64,000 bases of DNA, from positions 13,157,910-13,221,909 of the forward strand of contig OX381721.1 of NCBI GenBank assembly GCA_947462335.1, written 5' to 3'. Made by a program: the position numbers and the translations under genes. Source of the DNA: Harmothoe impar (lineage: Eukaryota > Annelida > Polychaeta > Phyllodocida > Polynoidae). Shown piece after piece: positions 48,029 through 58,341 of this stretch; the stretch's first letter is position 1; each line of letters starts with the position of its first letter. The notes under the pieces were generated by a model that searched no databases, had not been told where the DNA came from, and worked only from the letters and a program-made list of their open reading frames with translations.

Positions 48029-50372
48029 ACCGGATCTGCTTCTGTTCCAACCCGAACTCTGATAAGTGTGCTAACCACCGACCTATCATGCCTTCAGCAT
48101 CCTTAAAATTAAGTAACCACCTCAAGGAGGAATGGTCAGTCCTCAGCGTGAAATCTGAGCCCCACAAAACATGTTTATATTTCTTTGTGTAAACAATCAC
48201 TGCCAAGAGTTCCCTCTTGGTGGTACAGTAATTCCTCTGTGACTTGTTCATGGTGTTGCTAGCAAAAGCAATGGGAACTTCCTTTCCATCTTGGACCTGA
48301 CTCAAAGCAGCTCCAATGCTCTCATTGCTGGCATCAGTATCCAGGATGAAATGACCGGCGGCTGTCGGATATTTCAACACTGGTGTTTCAACAAAGAGTC
48401 TTTTGATGGATTCAAAAGACTCGTCTTGCTCTTTTCCCCATGGAAAAACTTCCTTACGCCTACCAGGTGTCCAATGAGACAGTGACTGGATAGGATAGCT
48501 CACCTGGGCATAGCCTGGTAAGAAATCTCGATAATACGAGCAGAACCCGAGGAATGAACGGACATCCTTGGGACACCTGGGTTTTTCCCACTCCGTCACA
48601 CTTCGGATCTTCTCCGGGTCTGCTTTCACACCCTGTGTGGAAATGATTCTCCCCAGATAATTAATATCTTTCTTAAACAACTGACATTTCTTAGGTTTTA
48701 ATTTCAACCCATTACTCATTATCCTCTGGAGGACTTCTTCCAGGTTGTCTAGACAACCTTGGAATGTTTTTCCGAAGATAATGACGTCATCTAGGTAAAC
48801 TAGACATTTCTTCCATAGTAGATCGCTCAGTAATGTCTCCATCATGGCCTCGAAGGTGGCTGGCGCATTGCACAACCCGAAGGGCATGACGTTGTACTGG
48901 AACAATCCTACATGGCTAGAGAAGGCCGTCTTCTCCATGTCGGCAGGCTTCATTCCGACCTGCCAGTACCCAGACTGTAAGTCTATGGTACAGTACCATT
49001 CATTCCCTCCTAGTGAGTCAATGGTTTCATCAATCCTCGGTAGAGGATATGAGTTCTTCTTTGTCATCCCATTCAGTTTCCTGTAGTCAATACAGAACCG
49101 TATGGTCCCATCTTTTTTGGTGACCATACAGACTGGACTGCTCCAGGGGCTGGAACTGGGTACAATAACATGATCCTTAATCATCTTATTGATCTCAGTT
49201 TCTGCTACCTCCTTCTTCTTCAGAGGTAGCCGACGGTAAGGAATTTTAAAGGGGGAACTTTCCCCCACGTCAATTCCGTGTAGGACTTTATCAGTTCGTC
49301 CTAAGGGTTCTCCTGGGAACGCGAAGGCCTTTCGGCAACGTTTTAACATTACCCGAAGGTCCTTCTGCTCCTTCGAATCTAGTTCCGAAGCATCTAGAAT
49401 TAGCTTTTCTAATTCCTCTTCAATTACGGCCGTACCCGGCGGCTCTTCGGATGGCAACCCCAGAAGGCTGCTGGTGACCGCCTCCGCGAGTACCACACTG
49501 CCTACTTTAGCGCCTTTCTGGAGATATACCATATGAACACCAGGATTGGAAATGGGGACAAGGGTCCATTGGGCATTTCCCACCAACGTATCAGCAGATT
49601 CCAACCCGAGGGATTGGAGATAAGCTACGTCGGGTTCCATGACCCCGGCCCTTCCTCTTAGTTCAGAGGAAGCGCTTATTAACACATCACATGTGGTTCC
49701 CGGTGGAAGTTTCACCGTCTGTGCGACACTTGCTACACTACTGATAACTCTCAGCACACATTGTGCTTTGATATTATAGGGACTCTGTATGGACAATTCA
49801 CCTGTCTTCGGGTTCAACATCATCCCGAACAGGTCGGCAAAGTCCATCCCTATAATGCCATCATCCTCGATCTCAGCAATGGTTGGGGAGAATACAAACT
49901 CCTTCCCCACCACCGAGATACACAGGAAAGTACGTCCAAACGTCCGCAATCTGCTACCGTCGGCTGTGCACGCATTTACCCTCATTTTAAGGTCATCATT
50001 TGTGCCCAGCAGAAGAGTGTAGAACCTCCGAGAGATGATGGAGTGGCTGGCTCCAGTATCTATCAGAAATTCCCCGACTCTACCCTTCACAGAAGCGGCT
50101 AAATACCACCTTTTTCCTCCATTCAATGAAGGGTTACTAGTGAACTTCTGTAAGTCACTCTCAGTACCTAGATCTAATCCACGCCCTCTTATGTATTCCA
50201 GGCAAGGGTGATCTAGGGGGAGCCTGGTTCCACAAACCATTGCACTATACTCCTCCGCATCAGCACCGGGTTTCCCCGACTCACTTCCCGAATGTATGAC
50301 TGGAATGCTGATGGCCCCGGCCCCAGGGTTCCCAAGCTGCGCCTGCTTGTCCCCCATATGTCCGGGCGTCAC
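47970..50372 (-). CDS. pol: pol part 1: protease, reverse transcriptase, RNase H
   Basis: 800 codons from a GTG; the frame is open back to 50504 inside gag, so it is probably made by -1 frameshifting from gag. Aspartic protease: FLIDTGASHSI, DTG at residues 105-107. Reverse transcriptase about 385-560: FCIDYRKLN, YLDDVIIFG (YLDD catalytic box). RNase H about 660-780: FILDTDASNESIGAAL, KRELLAV, LRTDHSSL. After RNase H the frame departs near 48026, reading into an unrelated Cys-rich tail and a stop, while the integrase continues in another frame. Confidence 0.93.
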   Translation of the reverse strand: MTPGHMGDKQAQLGNPGAGAISIPVIHSGSESGKPGADAEEYSAMVCGTRLPLDHPCLEYIRGRGLDLGTESDLQKFTSNPSLNGGKRWYLAASVKGRVGEFLIDTGASHSIISRRFYTLLLGTNDDLKMRVNACTADGSRLRTFGRTFLCISVVGKEFVFSPTIAEIEDDGIIGMDFADLFGMMLNPKTGELSIQSPYNIKAQCVLRVISSVASVAQTVKLPPGTTCDVLISASSELRGRAGVMEPDVAYLQSLGLESADTLVGNAQWTLVPISNPGVHMVYLQKGAKVGSVVLAEAVTSSLLGLPSEEPPGTAVIEEELEKLILDASELDSKEQKDLRVMLKRCRKAFAFPGEPLGRTDKVLHGIDVGESSPFKIPYRRLPLKKKEVAETEINKMIKDHVIVPSSSPWSSPVCMVTKKDGTIRFCIDYRKLNGMTKKNSYPLPRIDETIDSLGGNEWYCTIDLQSGYWQVGMKPADMEKTAFSSHVGLFQYNVMPFGLCNAPATFEAMMETLLSDLLWKKCLVYLDDVIIFGKTFQGCLDNLEEVLQRIMSNGLKLKPKKCQLFKKDINYLGRIISTQGVKADPEKIRSVTEWEKPRCPKDVRSFLGFCSYYRDFLPGYAQVSYPIQSLSHWTPGRRKEVFPWGKEQDESFESIKRLFVETPVLKYPTAAGHFILDTDASNESIGAALSQVQDGKEVPIAFASNTMNKSQRNYCTTKRELLAVIVYTKKYKHVLWGSDFTLRTDHSSLRWLLNFKDAEGMIGRWLAHLSEFGLEQKQIRCEACKCGCTVPPTHQELWK
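48020..48035 (-). other. 1-nt frameshift separating RNase H from integrase
   Basis: The upstream frame reads ATC CGG TGT GAA; the downstream frame reads GTG AAG CAT GTA AAT GCG GAT GCA, which encodes the family-typical HVNADALSR. One extra base (or two missing) accounts for it. It may be a real lesion, an assembly error, or recoding. Confidence 0.8.
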
Positions 50373-50461
50373 TACTGAGTGTGAACTTACTCCCGTTCCG
50401 TCAGGAGTATCATGGCATATTTCCTTCGGGATCTCTGAGTCGCCTTCCTCAGGGATCCCCT

Positions 50462-52069
50462 TTAATTTTCCGAGTTCTTTCCGGAGAATCGCATCACAGG
50501 TTTCTCAGCTGTGCATGAGGAGGCGTAATGCCCCTTCTCCTGACATCTGTAGCATGTTACAGTACTCAGTTCGGGTTTAACCCTCCTTTCCTCTTTCTTA
50601 TCAAACATCGCCATCATACGCTGCATCATGGCTTCTACCAATCCGAGGGACTGGTCAGGCTCCGATTTCTTCGGAACATTGGGTTCTGGTGGACCCGAGG
50701 GAGGTTTGGAAGGGATTTTTGAATTGTCCCCTGGAGGTTTCTCTGGCTTTTTGCTAGAGGATGATTTGTCAAAAGGTTTCCGCCTTTTGTTATCACCGGA
50801 CTTTTTGTCCCGGCGCTTCCCACTGAAGGCTACCGCCCCAATGGTCTCCTCTCCTTCGGTATCCTCACCCGAGGATCCCCCGCTGCTACTATAGTCAACT
50901 ACCGCTGACGTTCGGGATTGGTTGGGCACCAATCCGGCAAGAAGAACTTTCTTCTTCTCATGACCATCTATGGCTAAAAATAGATCGGCTAGGGAGGAAT
51001 CGCTTTTCCAAGCTTTTCTGGTTAGTTCCTGATGATCAGGGTCGCTCAGTCCGCTAATAAACCGGACAAAGAGAGTCTCGATATAGTAATCGGCGTCTCT
51101 AGCCCATTCGGGTCTTGCCTGATGCAGAATCCGTTGAAGCTCTAGACCATATATCTTTGGGGACTCTTTTGGTTTCTGGGTTCGTCCCTTGAAGACCAAC
51201 CAGTGATCCACGGTCACCAGGTTCCCAAAGATATATACAGCAGTACTTTCGAGCTGATCATATGTACCCGAAGGGCCATATGTACTTCTCCATTGGGAGA
51301 CTGCTGATTTACCTGGCCCATCATTTAGCCAGATCACGAAGGCTCCTAATGAGTCTTCTTTAGACCACCCATTGTATTTGCAGTCATCCACAAATATTTG
51401 GTATTCATCTTTCCAGGGTCCTTTCCCTTTGTAGGGTTTAGTAATCCGAGCGGTCCGTCGGGCACCCCTGGTGACCCCTTCTATCAGCTGATCTGATAGA
51501 TTCCGGCTCCAGTCCATTATTTCAGTGGCATCTTGTCCCCGGCTATAGCTATCTAAGCCAAGGCTCTTGATACAAGGATCAGTATCATAAACCTGTCTCA
51601 ATCCGGGAGCCATTGAGGTTCTTCGGGTCAATGGTCGGACTGGAGAGACTGGTTCGCACCCGGGAAACCGGGTGGGTCGAGGGCGAGAAGTGGTACCCGG
51701 ATAAGGGGGAACACTCCCGGTGGTTGTTTGGTCATGGGTTTGGGGTCTAGGCCGACTTCCCTGACCATTTGTGGGTCTATCAGGACTATCAGTACGGGGG
51801 TACTGTCGGTTCTGATCCCTAGACCATCCAGCAGAAGGTCCTTCCCCTGCTCTCCTGCCTCGGGTTGCATGCCCCCGGGTTTGATTTCCCGGAGTTCTCC
51901 CTTCTCGGGTCTCTGCCTCCTGGTTATGATGAAAAATCAGGTCACCCCAATTATCATAACCATACCACCCCCCCTGTTGATCCTCATGGGTGGTGGTGTT
52001 CTTGCTCGTACCCGAAGGGGGTGGAACAGCTCCATACTGAGATGGACTATCCCCAGCGAAGGGGTTCAA
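50462..52069 (-). CDS. gag: gag-like ORF with CCHC zinc knuckle
   Basis: 535 codons. The N-terminal part is Pro/Gly/Arg/Thr-rich; a conserved-looking gag core follows (WLNDGPGKSAVSQW, LVFKGRTQKPKESPKIYGLE). Near the C-terminus, CYRCQEKGHYASSC is a CCHC knuckle for RNA binding. The frame is open back to 52258 with no ATG before residue 153 (ATG at 51613); the listed first codon is TTG, so the real start is unclear. It ends at TAA 50464-50462 and overlaps the pol frame by about 43 nt in the -1 frame. The product would form the particle and package RNA. Confidence 0.88.
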   Translation of the reverse strand: MNPFAGDSPSQYGAVPPPSGTSKNTTTHEDQQGGWYGYDNWGDLIFHHNQEAETREGRTPGNQTRGHATRGRRAGEGPSAGWSRDQNRQYPRTDSPDRPTNGQGSRPRPQTHDQTTTGSVPPYPGTTSRPRPTRFPGCEPVSPVRPLTRRTSMAPGLRQVYDTDPCIKSLGLDSYSRGQDATEIMDWSRNLSDQLIEGVTRGARRTARITKPYKGKGPWKDEYQIFVDDCKYNGWSKEDSLGAFVIWLNDGPGKSAVSQWRSTYGPSGTYDQLESTAVYIFGNLVTVDHWLVFKGRTQKPKESPKIYGLELQRILHQARPEWARDADYYIETLFVRFISGLSDPDHQELTRKAWKSDSSLADLFLAIDGHEKKKVLLAGLVPNQSRTSAVVDYSSSGGSSGEDTEGEETIGAVAFSGKRRDKKSGDNKRRKPFDKSSSSKKPEKPPGDNSKIPSKPPSGPPEPNVPKKSEPDQSLGLVEAMMQRMMAMFDKKEERRVKPELSTVTCYRCQEKGHYASSCTAEKPVMRFSGKNSEN

Positions 52070-52335
52070 GGTGTCATAACTATCGACTCCCGGCGCACTT
52101 CCCGCGGAATATGCCGTCGGATCGATGGTTACCGAAGGTCCCGTCGGAGCAGGGGGAGCAGATGTATAGTAGACATCTTTCTCTACCTGTCCTCCGGAAG
52201 GGTATCGGGTGGCGGGCTTTAGAACTCCTTGGAGTGGAGGTTGTTCCGCTCCGGGACGTTACCGTCCCCATACTCTGCTACTCCGGCCAGGTTCACCTGA
52301 CTGCTACTCGAAACTGATCCTGGTCACGGCACCAG

Positions 52336-52497
52336 TGTAGTGGTTCGGAATCTCAGAAAGAGAACAAGAACGTCAGTTTCCAAGTGCGAAGTAGAAAGCG
52401 TGTTTTATTCAACGTATCCCTATTACAATTGAATCTAGTCTTAACCCGAAGGGTAAGACGAAGCAGTCCTGGTTCAATCTAGCGATTGGGGTAGGGT
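52336..52497 (-). repeat. Internal partial LTR (R-U5 part)
   Basis: 162 bp identical by eye to the 3' part of the LTR. Its break point lies about 55 bp downstream of the TATA box, close to where the RNA 5' end is expected, so it resembles an R-U5 segment. It is followed by a second PBS (52323-52334) and a second leader copy to about 52247, differing from the first leader at one visible position. Confidence 0.9.
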
Positions 52498-53446
52498 TCT
52501 CCACTCCTTCCCCAGGGGTGAGGGTCACCTCTGGGTCAGGTACCTTCTGGTTACCTAGGTAGAGTTCCAACTCTACTCGTCTAGCTTCCAGTATAGATAC
52601 CGCCTTCATGCCCTCTAGTTTCTTCTGATCTAACTCTTCGTTTGCTTCTAGGATAGCGGTTCTTACTGCCTCATTGTCTTCCACCTGCTGGTTGCGAGCG
52701 TCCTTGGCGGCGTGCCATTCCCTAGAGTATCTTTCTAGGTCCGCCTGATACTGTTGTTGACAGGCATAAGACTTCCGGTTAGCTTGACCTAACTCGGATA
52801 ATCTTTTCTTTTCCGCTTTCAGGGTTTCCTGATTTTTCTCCATCTGGTCTTTCACCAGTTGGTTGTCACGGGTCAACTGATCCGTTCTCCACTCCATATC
52901 CTGATGGACCTGTCTACTCTCTAGGATGTACCTATTCCTTTCAGAGATCAACGAAACCAATTCGTCGTGCAGAGCATCGTACTGCTTGTTCATTTCTTCC
53001 TTGTTCCGGTAATCGTTGTCCCGGTCCAAGGTGTCGTCCTGATCAAGATCAGGTTGGGTCCCGACGATGGGACCTCCTTCGGGTACGACCCGAAGGGGTT
53101 GTGGCGGTATTTCTAATACCGTCGGGTCCAGAAATGAGCCCTTCTGGTTCGCCCTTTTCTTTCCTCCGGGAAAGAAAACGGAGTCAGTCGTGTTGAACAA
53201 AGAACGCCCAGTGTTCAACATGATTTGGCCCTGAGTGGCAATGAAGTTCGGTGTGAACCCCCTCGCTTCCTCCGGTTCCATCTGGTCCACTCGGGTGGAC
53301 TCCAGTTCTCCTTCTTCCAAAGTCGCTCCTGGATTTAAAGCTCCTTCGGTTTCACGCATGAAACCCTCGAAGCTGGTCGGAACAACTGTGTTGTTCCGCT
53401 CCGGGACGTTACCGTCCCCATACTCTCCTACTCCGGCCAGGTTCAC
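52409..53446 (-). CDS. Extra ORF upstream of gag (coiled coil)
   Basis: 345 codons in the leader position, before gag. The first codon is GTG; an in-frame ATG comes only about 30 codons in (FMRETEG). The N-terminal third is acidic and low in structure. Residues about 150-300 are rich in Glu, Lys, Gln and Arg with long helical heptads (EKNQETLKAEKKRLSEL), suggesting a coiled coil. The last 26 codons are encoded by the internal LTR fragment, so the C-terminus came from the fusion. No zinc knuckle, protease or known family is visible. Confidence 0.65.
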   Translation of the reverse strand: MNLAGVGEYGDGNVPERNNTVVPTSFEGFMRETEGALNPGATLEEGELESTRVDQMEPEEARGFTPNFIATQGQIMLNTGRSLFNTTDSVFFPGGKKRANQKGSFLDPTVLEIPPQPLRVVPEGGPIVGTQPDLDQDDTLDRDNDYRNKEEMNKQYDALHDELVSLISERNRYILESRQVHQDMEWRTDQLTRDNQLVKDQMEKNQETLKAEKKRLSELGQANRKSYACQQQYQADLERYSREWHAAKDARNQQVEDNEAVRTAILEANEELDQKKLEGMKAVSILEARRVELELYLGNQKVPDPEVTLTPGEGVENPTPIARLNQDCFVLPFGLRLDSIVIGIR

Positions 53447-53472
53447 CTGACTGCTACTCGAAACTGATCCTG

Positions 53473-53484
53473 GTCACGGCACCA
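53473..53484 (-). other. Primer-binding site, probably tRNA-His
   Basis: One base after the 5' LTR the minus strand reads TGGTGCCGTGAC, complementary to the 3' end of a tRNA with acceptor stem GCCGTGA/TCACGGC plus CCA, which is characteristic of animal tRNA-His. The match beyond 12 nt is broken. Confidence 0.65.
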
Positions 53485-53485
53485 G

Positions 53486-53900
53486 TGTAGTGGTTCGGAA
53501 TCTCAGAAAGAGAACAAGAACGTCAGTTTCCAAGTGCGAAGTAGAAAGCGTGTTTTATTCAACGTATCCCTATTACAATTGAATCTAGTCTTAACCCGAA
53601 GGGTAAGACGAAGCAGTCCTGGTTCAATCTAGCGATTGGGGTAGGGTAATGCGGGGAGTCAGCCGGGCCTGCACTGACTGGCGACTATACGAGGAGGGGA
53701 GGTTTATATACCCCCTTTGGATGTGAAATGAACATGGTCACGTGTCGGTTGGCTCCCGCCTGAAACGTGGTGCGCAGTACCCGAGAGAGGACAGTCGCCC
53801 CCTCTGGGATACCGCCCACACTAACGCCAGGCGGGAACAACCCGAACTTAATCCTCCTCGGTCACCTGGATATAAATGATTACCGTAGTAAACCCCTACA
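53486..53900 (-). repeat. 5' LTR
   Basis: 415 bp, TG...CA ends with 5-bp inverted TGTAG/CTACA. A TATA box (TATATAAA on the minus strand, 53703-53710) and AATAAA (53555-53560) lie inside. It matches the 3' LTR by eye. Confidence 0.95.
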
Positions 53901-54177
53901 CATATCTATGGCTAAATATATGTTTTTCATGGAATGTAGCTGTAACTTTATGTTTGATTTTAACGTTTATCTACGTAGAAAACGTAGATCAGACCGATAG
54001 GTTTGTAGGAGGTAAATACACCTTCACGTTTTGACGTCCACAAACCTTGTAAAATTACGTAGTTCATACCCCAAATCAATGTAGATTTACGTTTGAGCTA
54101 CGTATCTGTGTTTACAGGGCTGGGCCCCACTTAGATCCTAACAGGGCCAAGCCACTTCAAATCTTGGCAAGCCTATC

Positions 54178-55013
54178 CCAGTGGGCACAAAACATTGATT
54201 CAACGTTGGCAACTGGTTGATATAGGGTTACAGGGTAGATCAACATGTTTTCAACATTGATGCAATGTTATTATTTCAACGTTGTCAACCAACACCTGTT
54301 TCAACATTGATGCAATGTTTGGATATCAACTTTGAATCAACCATGCGTTTCCCACCTTTCCCACTAGGTGCCTCCACAACCTACTCCTTAGCATTTCTAT
54401 CTACATGCTACATCTATTTTCCCTAATTTTAAGCTCTTATTTTCTCATCAATGTATAGAATTATTGTTCAAAATGTCATTGATTTTCATTGACAACTATG
54501 GTGTGTGCATTTGGTTGACATATGGAATCAAATAGCACGAATACATGTATGGTTTCAGTAAGACACTGCTTATGTTGCTAAGAAAAATAGATAAAGCCTC
54601 AGTCCTGACCAGGTCAGTTTGAAATGAATAGGAAGCCTCTTAGTGTGGTCTTCAGAGGTCATTCATGTACGTACCCCTACCCTGGATGGTGCTAGAATTA
54701 GCATTTAATCTTGGAGAAATGGGGGGGGGGGATGTTGTAATGAACTATATAAATTGCAAGGAATGCAAAAACATGAAAATATACTAAATCTCAAATTATA
54801 TCAGCAGTCAATATTAAATCAATGTAAATCATCATTTATTATGCTTATTTGTTGTTGATTCACAATGGCCATATCAATGTTGAATCACTGATAAATCATC
54901 AACGTCGATGACCTCATCAATATCAACCAAATGACAACCCTGTATCAACTGTTGATATCATGTCGCTGCACACATTGAATCAACATTGAATCAACTGAAG
55001 TTTGCCCACTGGG
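54178..55013. mobile_element. MITE of the CCCAGTGGGCA family
   Basis: Left end CCCAGTGGGCACAAAACATT and right end ...TTTGCCCACTGGG are inverted repeats. Both sub-ends carry reiterated TTGATTCAACGTTG/CAACATTGAATCAA-type motifs. No coding capacity. Confidence 0.75.
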
Positions 55014-55419
55014 TAGGGGCCCCACCTGACAGCCCTGGTAAATACCAAGTGGGCCCTAGGTGGGCAGCACATCTGGGCCCAATATGGCAGCCCATCTGTA
55101 ATCCACCTGGGACCAATCTGGCAGTGTTGGCTGGGAGCATGTCTCCAGACATGGCCATGGCCATGGACAAGAACATGGCCGGCCTCTGTGCTGCCACCTG
55201 TCACAAACACAGGAACTAATTTAGATAGAGCACCAGTGTAGGGGCGCCTCCTTATATCCCTTAATACTATAATAACTTAATGGACCTTACTCCTTTTCTC
55301 TGTATACATTCATGTCCTGCCAGATAATTACGATTGGCAAACATGTATACTTGCTTGCCTTTATGCTAGCCCCTCTAAAACAACCATATTCTAAATGGAA
55401 TGACTGGGATAGTTGCAAA

Positions 55420-57116
55420 GGGGCCATTCAAATATTACGTAACAGCATAGGGGGGAGGGGGGGTCATGAAGTTTGTTACAAAGTGTTACAGGGGGGAGGG
55501 GGGGGAGTCTAGCCAAGTGTTACATAACAATTTTCAAAAAATATACAAGAAAGAAGTCTCTCATTTTGGAAAATGCACCACCATCTAACAGCCAGGTCTC
55601 AGCAACATTATGTTTTTCTCACCTCATCCCTATAATATTTTATACAAAATGTTGGCCCTCCCCTGCCAAAAAAGGTATTGATTTTATGAAATGGACTAAT
55701 CTCCTGACCCTGATCCAATCTGGGAACACTGGACTGGTTAGAGGAGGCACAACCACAGGTCTCCCCTAAAAAGGATAATAACAAACCAGTAATCATAGAT
55801 CACTGGATTACAACCTTTTTGCAATAAGAGGATTATATGGTGTTGGGAGGTGGGGGGGGGGGGGGGGCGGTGTGGAACAAACCAATTTCACCTGGTTTCA
55901 GTTAAAAGTTTGAGTAAACAAAATGGCAAGGGAAGATGACAACTAGTTACCATAAATTTGTGCATAGATGTAACCCATATCTGTTTGACTGCTTTAGCAC
56001 TGTAAAACTAAGATTTGCTCAAGACAATGGTCACCAGACCCACAACCTCAGAAATGGGGGGAATAGGTTAATGGATATGTTAACAGAATATATTACAGAC
56101 TTCCCGGCATTTCTGTATACAAAGCCCCCATTTCAGCCCTTTTGAAACTTGCTGGTTAAAGACTACAGCCGGTCAAAAACTACAGAGGTCAAAGACTACA
56201 CCCCAGTGGGCACAGGACATTGAATCAATGTTGACGAATGGTTGACAACATTGTTCCAATGTTAATCCAATGTTGATTCACCGTTGAACTGCATTTTGTG
56301 CCCACTGGGACCAGGTCAAATACGTTTCAATGGTTACAATCTCATGAAACAGAGCCTGGACCACAAAAACAGAGAAATCCTGCAGATCTGTAGAAATTCT
56401 GCAGATCCATGGGGCCTAAGAAAAAAAGTTGTGTTCCGGTATCCTGACTGACCCTCCAAATTTTGGGCTGACTCTAATTTTTCTTTGAGATTTTTCTATT
56501 TTTTGAGGAAATTCATGCCATTTTTGGCGTCTTTAGGCCTACTACCAAAATTACATTTTTCCCTAAATTGAATTGTAAAAGAAAAAGAAATTTGACCTAT
56601 TTATTTTTTGGCTATGTTAACGGAACACAACAGTTTTTTTTGGGCCCAGAGATTTCATAGCCTGGCACTCAAAAGTAATAAATACCCAGCCCCGTAACAA
56701 CGTAAATACTGAGAAATTGAAAGGCCTGAACCCAAAACTATGGGCCATTTGACTCAAGGGCTAGCATTAGTGTCCATGTTGTGTCATATCATCCTAGTTT
56801 GAATCAACACACTGGTTATGTGAGTGCATTTGCTGGAACAAGAGCATACCATATAGGCCTAGTTATGTTCATTGAAATAACAGGAATTTAAAGGTAGAGA
56901 AATAACAAAGAGAACAGAGTAATAAACATAGGCCTGCTATCAGACATAGGCCTGCAAATACCACTTATAAAATGATGTGTGTGTGAGGGGGGGGGTACTG
57001 GCCTGTGTTACATAATTATGGAGGGGGGGTCTGGCATTTTGTTACAGTGTGTTACAAGGGGGGAGGGGGGGTCAAAAAGTGGTCAAAATTGTGTTACGTA
57101 ATATTTGAATGGCCCC
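55420..57116. mobile_element. DNA transposon remnant with perfect 24-bp TIRs
   Basis: 55420-55443 (GGGGCCATTCAAATATTACG...) is the exact inverse of 57093-57116. G-rich blocks with TGTTACA repeats follow each end symmetrically. The 1.7-kb interior has no recognisable transposase and contains the 56202 MITE. Confidence 0.75.
56202..56309. mobile_element. Short MITE of the CCCAGTGGGCA family
   Basis: 108 bp bounded by CCCAGTGGGCAC and GTGCCCACTGGG with the same AACATTGAATCAATGTTG-like interior as the 54178 element. A half copy with the same motifs lies at about 26433-26522. Confidence 0.75.
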
Positions 57117-58113
57117 AAATATTAAAGATTGCTAGACAGTGCCATACATCAGTAAAAAGTCGTTTAAAGTGAAAAAAATTTGATTTGATATGATGCGAAA
57201 AGAATTTTGATATTATTGTCATTATTTGGGAAAGAAACAACTCGGTGCTGAATTCTTAACATATAAATCTATGATTCAGAATAGACATTAGAAGAGTAAA
57301 TAGTCAAAATAAGTAAATAACAAACAATATAATCATTACATTGTATTGATTTGGAATGTATTTGGCGAAGAAGGGTACCTCACATGGTGCCCAGATACTA
57401 GGCCTATGGTGGCATTGATTCCATTGATTTCATATGTCAAGATTACATATTTTCGGATAAAAGAGGCTCCGAGATTCACAGAAGATAAACCCACCTTTCC
57501 TCACACAACAAAACCATCTGTTAAAGACAAGACCATTCCTACATTTTCAACTAACAACCTGTCCTATTATTATAAGTCATGGCTCTAAGCCTATTCCTGT
57601 GTATTTACTTTCATTTTTAGCCGTGTTCTGCCTATATCATTTGGAAAATCAAATGAATATAGCATTTAATCACATGAATGTGGCATAATCTCAGGACTTC
57701 GACCTTACCACCTTCATTATAGAAAAATTGATGAGCCTGCTCTGACCTGACACCTATAGGGAGTTCTGTGAACCATCACGGGACAGTGCAGCCACATCTT
57801 GCCACACCCGTGAACTAAAACTGGAACTGACGTCACACATGCACCATTCAACATTGTCATGACATATTTTAGCGAGACCTGGTCGACTGCTAGAATAATC
57901 TATTCGCGCCCCAATAGGCGTGTGTCCATTATACGACAAGCAAAGTGGACGCTGGATCGGCGCTGCGCAGAATACCAATCTGCGCGGAATACAAATTTCA
58001 GGCAATGGGCGAGTACCTGTTTCCACAGGGAGACAAAACATATATTTTAACTAAGTGTATAAATTCAGGGTTTGACGGACAACAAACGGCCTCATAAATG
58101 CTACACAGAGAGA

Positions 58114-58341
58114 AGAAGTAGAATCACTGTAACTCTCAAATGGGAGTCCAGCCCCGATCACTGAGGTAACTCTCCCCACAACTCTAAAGTGACTCCCAAC
58201 CATTAGGAAGTCTTAAACCAGAGTCATCATAGAGTCATTATAGCGTAATTTTAGAGTCCTGCTAACGTTAAGGAGTCACATTAGAGTCCTGGGGAGAGTT
58301 ACCTCAGTGATCAAGTCGGGAGTCACAGTGATTCTACTTCT
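58114..58341. mobile_element. Fold-back/MITE element with 17-bp TIRs
   Basis: AGAAGTAGAATCACTGT at 58114 and its inverse at 58325-58341 bound 228 bp. The inner pair ACTGAGGTAACTCTCC/GGAGAGTTACCTCAGT makes a second stem. The interior is built of AGAGTC/GACTCT motifs. Confidence 0.75.

Larger units (their letters stand above)
40938..53900 (-). mobile_element. Ty3/gypsy LTR retrotransposon, 12.96 kb, with extra ORFs
   Basis: Two 415-bp LTRs (TGTAG...CTACA) bound the element. CATA flanks both ends as a 4-bp target duplication, or 6 bp if the LTR ends are allowed to overlap. The order on the minus strand is 5' LTR, PBS, coiled-coil ORF, partial LTR plus second PBS, gag, protease-RT-RNase H, integrase, ORF3, 34-bp tandem repeats, polypurine tract, 3' LTR. 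PR-RT-RH-IN order marks Ty3/gypsy; no chromodomain is visible. The LTRs look identical by eye, so insertion is recent, yet pol carries a frameshift. At nearly 13 kb it is unusually long for the group. Confidence 0.95.
40261..55135. mobile_element. Older TIR element split by the retrotransposon
   Basis: The left end CCCAGCCAACAC... at 40261 and the right end ...GTGTTGGCTGGG at 55135 are inverted copies. Further in, GGGCTTCCAGGTGGGGCCC (about 40315-40335) and the inverse of GGGGCCCCACCTGACAGCCC (about 55017-55037) also match. The left arm holds a tandem duplication (about 40316-40740). The interior is occupied by the Ty3/gypsy element and a MITE. No transposase is seen. Confidence 0.5.

Noticed and set aside
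57754..58041. 95-codon minus-strand ORF in a GC-richer patch
   Set aside because: No domain, signal or splice context. Probably chance in less AT-rich DNA.
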